A stretch of DNA of 64,000 nt from contig KN832883.1 in NCBI GenBank assembly GCA_000827325.1, forward strand, positions 785,563 through 849,562. Reading direction: 5' to 3'. The stretch is from Oidiodendron maius Zn. Its lineage: Eukaryota; Ascomycota; Leotiomycetes; Myxotrichaceae. The translations under genes and the position numbers were made by a program. Of this stretch, positions 57,444-64,000 are shown piece by piece. Every line of letters begins with the position of its first letter. Position 1 is the first letter of the stretch. Under the pieces are notes generated by a model, which searched no databases, had not been told where the DNA came from, and saw only the letters and a list, made by a program, of their open reading frames with translations.

Positions 57444-58564
57444 AGATGATCTCGATACAACAATCCTGCTTTGGTAAGTGTCCCGGCTGTTAACGTTGAC
57501 AACATCATATGTGATCTTTTTATTCTTGAACACCTTCAGATGGTTCTTGCTGTGGGGCAATGGGCGATAGCTGGGATGGGGGTACGCAGTGTCTATTTGT
57601 TTCCTGCTCTGGTTGCGGCAGCTGCGGCTGGACTACATGGTGATGATCCTTGGGATGTATGATAGATGTGTCAATTTAAAAGTTTCTGCACTGTTGGTCA
57701 GCTGTATCTCGAATCAATCTGTGTCTTTCAGTAGTCGTTCTAATAAGCGAGCTCGCCTTGAGTGTTCGAGTAGGTTACTGGCAAGAGACTATCGCTAACA
57801 TGAACCGACCAAGGTTGTTGGTCGTTGGGTTCGACAAGAGGGTACTTGGCGGCAGTGCAGCGCCAAGAGCTGGTCTAAGATCAACGACCAAAGATACTCC
57901 ACGATCAGTGTATGTCGCCCTTCGTGTGCAGTGGCAATTGCAAAGCTATATACTGGCAGAGGTCTAGTTGCTTGGAGCCGTAGTGTCCACCGCCACCTCC
58001 ACCACGTCTTCGTCTTCGGCCACCGGAACTGCCACTACCACCTCGCAGCCGAAGCTTCGATCGAACACCTCGACTTTGTATGGAGGTATCTGGCTTAAAT
58101 ATTGTATGTGGAGATCTCTTTAATATAATTGAAAGCTTGCTTTCTCTTAAATTCCGACCCCCCCGTGTGAGCTGTGGTGGTGTGCCCGAAGGGCTCAGTG
58201 TACGCAGGCATACAGTACATTTGGTACTGCTTATGTATTTAATAGGCTTCTCCCACTGTAGTGGCAATTCAAGTCGTCAACTCCAGATCGAGTATTGCAA
58301 CAAGCTGGTCGCTCCGTCTGTGTCACGTGCTGACTCGCTTAAGCGATTGGCTATTAGAAAACCACCTGCGACTAGATCATTAATATTCCGGCCTATAACT
58401 TAGCTCTAATACACTAACCTCCCTCTTTACACTCTTTCTAGCTATATCCTGCTTTAGCTAGTAATACTATTCTCCTAAAAGGGGTCTTTTATATTATTAC
58501 TGGTGCTTTTTATAGAATATAGACAACTGAATACAGCTTGTAATATCCTTTTTAATGTTTATCG
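57444..58564. other. Intergenic
   Basis: No gene supported. A (G/C)-rich low-complexity patch near 57980-58040 would encode Gly/Arg runs on the minus strand, but nothing else supports coding. A+T-rich from about 58390. Confidence 0.45.
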
Positions 58565-58790
58565 AGAATAATATAGATCTAGGAGTTATTCCAAGTCACT
58601 TGCCAGAGCTTATCTAGGTCAAGGAAATAGTAATTACACAGACCTATATACAAATACTAGTAAAATGCATCTATAGACACCTATATTTCGCAAATGTCTT
58701 TCTTGAGTATCTAAAACATTAGCTATATATATTCAACTACTAATATCTAATATGCCTTCTTCTTATTTACTTAGAAATCCTTATATTAAT
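58565..58790 (+). mobile_element. Helitron fragment (helicase-like N domain), decayed
   Basis: One frame reads NNIDLGVIPSHLPELI, then VKEIVITQTYIQILVKCIYR, FANVFLEYLKH and YLICLLLIYLEILILIF, separated by TAG or TAA. The order resembles the fungal Helitron segment 'DPGxVPxxLPxLTQVEEMLIARxHxxxxV...GHxxxFxQ...LPxLPxExxIxxLR'. All three stops are explained by CAG/CAA turning into TAG/TAA, as RIP would do. Only this short piece is recognisable. Confidence 0.5.
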
Positions 58791-58870
58791 CTTTGTTTAA
58801 AAGGAAGTTACAAATAAAAGATAATGAAGGCAAAGCGGCTGAGTCGAGTTCTTTAGAATATCAATGATAA

Positions 58871-59122
58871 TGTCAGGTGACTAGATGGAGGGTCATAGGG
58901 AGGTGACGGAATCGCATGTGGCTAGTTATTTTGTATATAAAGGGGGCAGGCTCCCTTTTTAAGAGAGTAGCGTTTAGTCTTCTTCTGATTTTCCGGGTGA
59001 AATATACTTCGTTACTTCAAGCTTCCAGCAACCCACTAGCGAGGCTCCTTCAACCCACCAACGTCCTGCTGTATACCCACTAGCTAGTCGTCCGACTCAC
59101 TCTGTACAGAAGGATCCTGACA
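58871..59122 (+). mobile_element. Solo LTR of a Ty3-like retrotransposon
   Basis: A 252-bp unit that begins TGTCAGG and ends CCTGACA, flanked on both sides by the 5-bp target duplication GATAA (58866-58870, 59123-59127). It contains a promoter-like TATATAAAGG. No internal retroelement sequence remains, so it is the product of LTR-LTR recombination. The intact flanking duplication suggests a fairly recent insertion. The family is inferred from the ends only. Confidence 0.85.
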
Positions 59123-59164
59123 GATAATTACTAGTAATATATCTTGAAGTATAAAGTTCTAGTG

Positions 59165-59964
59165 CTTAGTTTGTAGAATATATTATATACTGTGTTGAAT
59201 TGGAACTTCGGGTCTACTTGTTAAAAAGACTCGAAGTCGTCAAGTCTTCAGTGACCAAGTTTCAGCTAAGAGCTCTAGAATAATCCGGATATTGTTATCA
59301 CCTTTACACTAGTCGAGCATATCAATAACAAGAATATAAGACTAGTAGGAGTTCTCTAGCCTTGATAAGGGACTGAGAATAAACTAGTGCTACTAGTCTA
59401 AAAGGAATAGATTTGCAATATCACGCCGATCTCCTACACTATCACGGATATTAATTTGAAGAGATGGCACAGTATCTGCGAGCTACATAGCAAGACTTAT
59501 GAAGAACTTTCTAGCATAATTCATATCTCCGTCACTCTTTAAGAAGAAGAAGCTAGCTCCAAGACGCTTCTGCTCACTGTATATACGGGCGACGGTGTGA
59601 GAGATTGTTGACTTTCCCGTCCCTGCTAGGCCACTCAGCCAAAAGATGCATCGCTCATCTTGTCTATCTTTTCTATCAGCCCAGTCATATATCTCTTGTA
59701 GAAGGGCGACGCGAGTGTCAGGGAGGCAGGCGGGTTCGTATTGGTGGTTGTACACATTGAACGGCGTGTCATTTGCAATAGGCAGAGACCGGAGCAAATC
59801 GTTCAGGTCTAAGCCGCAAGTTAGCTTCTCGTTCCCGAGAACGGCAGTCTGCTGTATAACTCACCTTCACTTCCGCTAAAGTGTGCATCCTGGGTTTGTA
59901 CAACGATGATTTTAGAATTATTGTTTGCGGAGAGGCCGCTGGCGTGCAGACTGCTGCCTGACAT
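59165..59964 (-). pseudogene. Broken NACHT STAND (NLR-like) gene
   Basis: Exon 1 (59865-59964) starts MSGSSLHASGLSANNNSKII. After a 56-bp intron, exon 2 (from 59808) gives DLNDLLRSLPIANDTPFNVY, CLPDTRVALLQEIYDWAD and the P-loop CIFWLSGLAGTGKSTISHTV. This is the usual start of fungal NACHT proteins. After SLAM the same frame goes on, with about seven stops, through VPSLQINIRDSV, FILSPLSRL, SYILVID (Walker B) and RVFLTSRPE. The sequence becomes A+T-rich there, as expected from RIP-like decay. The end is undefined, so the gene is not functional as a full receptor; the first 138 residues could still be made. Confidence 0.75.
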
Positions 59965-60332
59965 TAGTTTCGGTAACGATAGCAGTTCTAGTCGGTGGGG
60001 TAGGAATTAACAAAGTATTAGACGCTAGTGCCGCTGTCTCCTTGCGATAACCTTGGATTGTTTACAACACATTGTCATTTCCACTTTGGCCTGCAAGATG
60101 TCATACTTTTGAGGATACTTTTCAGGTTTAAGTTACAAGAACGGCAGCTGCAAGCTTGGTGCTATGATTTGTTGTAACCCCTCCACCAATGCCTTAGCGA
60201 GAACGCATCGCCTCAGCTGAAGCGCAAGTCTTCAGCTCCCAACATATCTACTTTGCGAATTACCCAAACTTTGACAATTTTTCCATCTAGCGACAAACCC
60301 ATCGATCCGTTTTACTTTCACGAAGCCACGAT

Positions 60333-60760
60333 ATGGATGGTGTTAGTGCTGCCGCAAGCATTGCTGGCCTCGTTGTTACCGCTGCACATGCGACGCGCAT
60401 TCTTCTCAATGATATCAACAGCATTCTGGAGGCGTTAGAAACAATCACATTGATCCGACAAGATCTCGAGTCTCTGAAGAATGCTCTGGCTGCCCTCGAT
60501 ACAGTGCCACCAGTAGACCTCGACTTGCTTGGCCCAGAAGTCGTCATAGAGATCAAGTCGGCACTCAATTTATGCAACTATGCCTGCGTCAAGTTTAATG
60601 CTGACCTACAGTGATGGACTAAGCATTTGGACGATGGCAAGTTGTTGTGGCTGGAGAAAGTCAAAGTCGGATTCTTCAAACAAAAAAGGATTGATGCATT
60701 GTCTGCACAGCTCCAGAACTGGAAGCTTACAATCGACCAAGTTGTCAATATGGCTACCCT
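60333..60760 (+). pseudogene. Broken STAND protein N-terminal (HeLo/SesA-like) domain
   Basis: The frame MDGVSAAASIAGLVVTAAHA ... LIRQDLESLKNALAALD ... IEIKSALNLCNYACVKFNAD matches the helical N-terminal domain of many fungal NACHT/ankyrin receptors. A TGA at 60613 interrupts it, but the same frame continues WTKHLDDGKLLWLEKVKVGF and LSAQLQNWKLTIDQVVNMAT, also typical of the domain, up to a GTAAGC donor near 60760. CGA-to-TGA would explain the stop. No nucleotide-binding domain follows within the next kilobase. Confidence 0.65.
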
Positions 60761-61578
60761 GTAAGCGTTTTCATTGTAAATGCATCTCCGAAGTCGAAAC
60801 CATTAGGTTGACTGTGGGGATGGTGAGTTATCGCTTCCACGCGGTTCGTTACATATATCTACCTGCCTTGGGAAGGCCGATCAGCTATCAGTTCTGTCCG
60901 CATGTCCACATTATTGATCTCCTCCACCTCCGCGGTCGATAGTCTGATATTAAGTGTTCCTACATTCCCCATATGTTTAATATTCCTCACACCAGGATCG
61001 GAATGATATCGTCCCCACGGGCTATCGGCCATGTCATCGTTAACTGTGGTGTCGTGTGTTCCTCACTGTTAGCTATAGGGATTAACTTGTCGATTAGTGA
61101 TAGGACGTTAGGGAAATTTTCTCTAGGGAAACGGAGCATGACTGAGAAAAATGGATCTCCAGTTATACCGTCATAGGACTTGTAACAACTAGTACAGAGG
61201 CCTCATCCCGTATGACTATAGGCGATAACAGCAACGCCCAGTTCTCGACAAGCCTGGAGTAGGTCAATTTTTAGATCCTCACTATCTAGAGCTACAAGGC
61301 TATACTAAGTTCCTATAAGAGGAGAATTTCGAGTATGAAAAAGGGAAACTGGATCGCCGGGATGGTCCAAGAGGGCATTTCTGTATTCTGGCTCGTCAGT
61401 GAGTGTATACTGTAGAGGCTTTGCCACAGACTGAAGGGGGTATCGATACGACGCATACGAGTTCTAAGAGCAGTACGACCTTGAGGGAAATATTCCATAA
61501 ACCCAAGTGCCAGCGTGATAGTTTATCTAAGATAAGACCCGGGTGCACGAAATAAACCTGATTCTTCGCCCACTGTCG
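60761..61578. other. Intergenic
   Basis: No gene recognised; no continuation of the STAND gene found. Confidence 0.5.
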
Positions 61579-62296
61579 TCACTCAACTTTATCAACGCCC
61601 ATTCGCCCAAACCGTGTGGCCGCTGTCAAAGTCACGCTCATTCCGGGTAGAACATAGGCATTAACTAACACCTCTCCTATCTCTAATGTCGCCTCCCCCC
61701 CTCTCTCGAACCCCAGTTTCTGGATCAGTTTGTTGCTGATGGTGTTTGCAGGATGGCAAAATGCTACTATGTCTTTCAGACCAAGGGAATTGTGCCAGTA
61801 AGAGAGCACACAGGCTGCAGCTTCAAAAGCGTACCCTCGACGGCGGTAATCACTGTGGATAGCGTAGCCAATGTCCTAAACGGCGGATTCATTAAGGCTG
61901 GGTGCAAATTGGGAATAGGCAGATGGACATACAGGTGGGATGGCAGGGTTCCGTTCGCTAATATTGATGGTTCCGATCGCAGGACCTGTTTGCGAGCCCA
62001 GGTGTATAATATACACCTGGCACTCAACATTAGTAGAGGAACTCTGCAGAAAGTATGACTACAATGAATTTATAACACACTAAAGGACGAGTTGGTTTCC
62101 GGCCCAGACAGTTATGTGGACTGAGAGTTGTGTTCTTCATGAAACGGCACAACATGTCATCTGTCCATGGAGGGTTAGAGCCAGCCACGACGTTCCAGAA
62201 GTCACATATAAACTGTGAATCGCAATCCGCATCATAAAGAGTCATGGTGAGACATTCGGAGCGGAGAGTTGGGGCGAAAATGACCTCTTGATCCAT
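61579..62296 (-). CDS. GNAT acetyltransferase (RimJ/RimL type)
   Basis: Three exons, complement(61579..61875, 61933..62016, 62081..62296), 198 residues, all in phase. It starts MDQEVIFAPTLRSECLTMTL, the usual 'ETxRLxLxxL'-like first strand. Exon 2 has GPAIGTINISERNPAIPP, which joins across a 57-bp intron to DIGYAIHSDYRRRGYAFEAA, the acetyl-CoA loop (RxxGYA). NTISNKLIQKLGF closes the fold. A TAG that looks like an in-frame stop before DIGYA is simply the acceptor of that intron (donor GTATGT). The 64-bp first intron has a TACTAAT branch site. Substrate unknown. Confidence 0.85.
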
Positions 62297-63220
62297 TGTT
62301 ACAGTTGGCGTTGTTAAGGCCACACAAATAAAATTCCAGCGGCTTTGGAAGGGTTTGGAATAACTTGGGGGTATGAGTTCGAGGTTCGATGTGAAAAGTC
62401 CTTGTACGCGCTAACTTAATCCGGGATACACCTAATGTGTATTCTGAGTAGTTGCCTAGCAACCAGAACCTACTGTGAAATTCGTCGGTCATTAGTATTC
62501 AAGCCTCAAGTATCAGTATTTGAGTGGGTTACGCGAGCACCGAAGAGGCAGGTATGTTTAGCCTCAGGCTACAAGCTCTTCGCTGGCGTGGGCATCTTCT
62601 CACTACTAAGCTTCCACAGCCTCGCCATGGTCTTGGTATTTCGAAGATGTCTCCGCTGGTTATTCATGATCCAAGCCTTCTTTAAGTATGCATCATGACG
62701 AGCAGATCCGATCGGCTTGTAGCATAGAGGGTATTCAATTTCGCGCCGTCTGACGGAATCTTGTCAATGTTGCAAGGCTGTCACGATGAAGGAGGACCGA
62801 CGGCGCGCAGAGCCCAAGGTCATGGGCACAGAAGCAAGCCTCAGATCGCTACACTGTGCAACTGGTAAGTTGTTTTCTCAGCGCGCTACACATAGACGTG
62901 TATCACTGTGTCTTTGCAATAGCATCTGAGAGATGTTGCCAGGTCGTCTGTGTGTGCTGGTCAGCCCAGCCGCATGATGTGCTGGATGACACCTTACAGC
63001 AGGTTGCATATCATTATAGCGGCAGTCGGCGGTTCAGGCTACCTTCCGTCGTTAGGGATAAATATCTGAGCGATTTTTGCCCACCTTCCTCTCCCGTTAT
63101 CCCTCCTACCACTGTAACACTATCCCCTCACCACATAAGTAACACAGTAGCAACCTCATTTCAACACTGACCACCCCCTACCGTACAATCACTTATCACA
63201 TAACAATCACAACACCAACT
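62297..63220. other. Intergenic between divergent genes
   Basis: No gene recognised. The last 120 bp before 63221 are A/C-rich, as in fungal leaders. Confidence 0.5.
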
Positions 63221-64000
63221 ATGCAGCGAGATATCGATCTCACAATTGGTGATGTAATTGTAGAGGGCATTAGAAGCTATGCGCTGAGCCAAGTTTCGGA
63301 GAATATCACTTCCCAGGATACGCACACGAATCTCCGCTTCCTCAAGATAACCAATTTAGAACAATACAGCGACTTATATCCAACAGTTACCTGCGAACTG
63401 ACGGAAAAGGGGGAGCATCCTGGGGAAAATAGTTACGTTGCAGTCTCATACTGCTGGGAATCATTCACCAGCCTAGGCTTAGCAGCAGACAGCCGTTCTT
63501 CTCCAACAGTCCTGGTTGAGCAACGCGGTAAACCTCCCAGGCCTCCTCGGTGTCCAGCCAACGTCTTGATTAGGGCAATCGCGTTTGCGGTTTCTAGGGG
63601 GGTGTCATTCATTTGGATCGACCAAGAATGTGTAAATCAGGAGGATCCTATTGATGTTCAAAACCATCTGCAATGGAACCACGCCATCTTCCGTCAGGCA
63701 GAATTCGCAATTGGTCTCCTAAATTTTGAGCTATATGAGAATCAAGTCGATTACTTAATAACCCTTGAATTGTTTCACCGTATATACGATCCAGATCCAA
63801 AGCTTGCCGACGAGAAATTACGCACAATAGCTAGATATGGGCTCAAATCAATCCTAAGAGATATACAACGCATAACTCGGTTATTAAAGGCTATCACGAG
63901 AGATCGCTGGTTCACAAGAGCGTGGGTTTTTCAAGAAAGAATCTCGGCAAATGTTGAAATGCATCTCCTATTACCGTTATCGACTGAGGCTCTAAAACAG
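63221..64000 (+). CDS. HET-domain protein (C-terminus off window)
   Basis: Open frame of 260 codons from ATG 63221 to the window edge. HET blocks: NLRFLKITNLEQYSDLYPTV, then NSYVAVSYCWESF (usual YxALSYxWG), ISxG-type VSFIWIDQECVNQEDP, HAIFRQAEFAIGLL and DRWFTRAWVFQERIS. This is the variant with SYCW and WIDQECxNQ, frequent in fungi. The part after the domain lies outside, so it is unknown whether a NACHT or repeat domain follows. A role in non-self recognition is inferred from the family. Confidence 0.88.
   Translation, partial: MQRDIDLTIGDVIVEGIRSYALSQVSENITSQDTHTNLRFLKITNLEQYSDLYPTVTCELTEKGEHPGENSYVAVSYCWESFTSLGLAADSRSSPTVLVEQRGKPPRPPRCPANVLIRAIAFAVSRGVSFIWIDQECVNQEDPIDVQNHLQWNHAIFRQAEFAIGLLNFELYENQVDYLITLELFHRIYDPDPKLADEKLRTIARYGLKSILRDIQRITRLLKAITRDRWFTRAWVFQERISANVEMHLLLPLSTEALKQ

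Noticed and set aside
57905-58267. Gly/Arg-rich minus-strand protein
   Set aside because: Low-complexity run from simple sequence, no start context, no homology or splice support.
61579-62060. In-frame TAG before DIGYAIHSD as evidence for a pseudogene
   Set aside because: The TAG is the acceptor of a 57-bp intron with a GTATGT donor; splicing restores the acetyltransferase frame.

Overview
This window looks like accessory, possibly subtelomeric, DNA of a filamentous ascomycete (Pezizomycotina). Three things support this: short GT-AG introns of 45-70 bp with CTAAC/CTGAC-type branch sites in almost every gene; families typical of these fungi (HET domain, NACHT and NB-ARC STAND proteins, SAT4-type rhodopsin-fold membrane proteins, Zn2Cys6 regulators, secreted subtilases); and AT-rich gene-poor tracts holding transposon relics whose stop codons look like C-to-T decay, as in repeat-induced point mutation (RIP). 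I could not place the genus. Exon models were made by hand from reading frame, splice signals and family motifs.

Left part (1-16.6 kb): a HET/NB-ARC/TPR receptor-like gene runs off the left edge. It is followed by a GNAT acetyltransferase, a glyoxalase-fold protein, a dead Tc1/mariner element with TIRs and TA duplications, a scrap of HET domain, a four-exon secreted lysozyme-like protein, an F-box/ankyrin protein, a decayed F-box-associated gene, and a short C2H2 + Zn2Cys6 regulator beside a decayed nuclease-like fragment.

Middle (16.6-35 kb): a long empty stretch, then a secreted subtilase, a secreted THI5/NMT1-type binding protein, a seven-exon rhodopsin-fold membrane protein, a methyltransferase and a 14-exon amino acid permease with a 14-nt microexon.

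35-48 kb: a hAT relic split by a small TA-flanked MITE, a broken Tad-type LINE, a three-exon MGQYW-type protein, an MFS relic, a DJ-1/PfpI protein with three phased promoter repeats, a peroxisomal 2,4-dienoyl-CoA reductase ending in SKL, a decayed gene of an uncharacterised fungal family, and an intronless beta-sandwich protein that may be of bacterial origin.

Right part (48-64 kb): a large HET protein with about 15 C-terminal repeats, a divergent Ras GTPase, a triplicated 206-bp unit ending in the promoter of a small cysteine-rich secreted protein, a Helitron scrap, a solo LTR, two divergently oriented broken STAND genes, a second GNAT acetyltransferase and a HET gene running off the right edge.

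The genes do not form one biosynthetic cluster. The shared theme is non-self recognition (three HET genes, a HET scrap, an NB-ARC receptor, two STAND relics) mixed with secreted proteins and stress or nutrient enzymes in a transposon-rich, decaying region.
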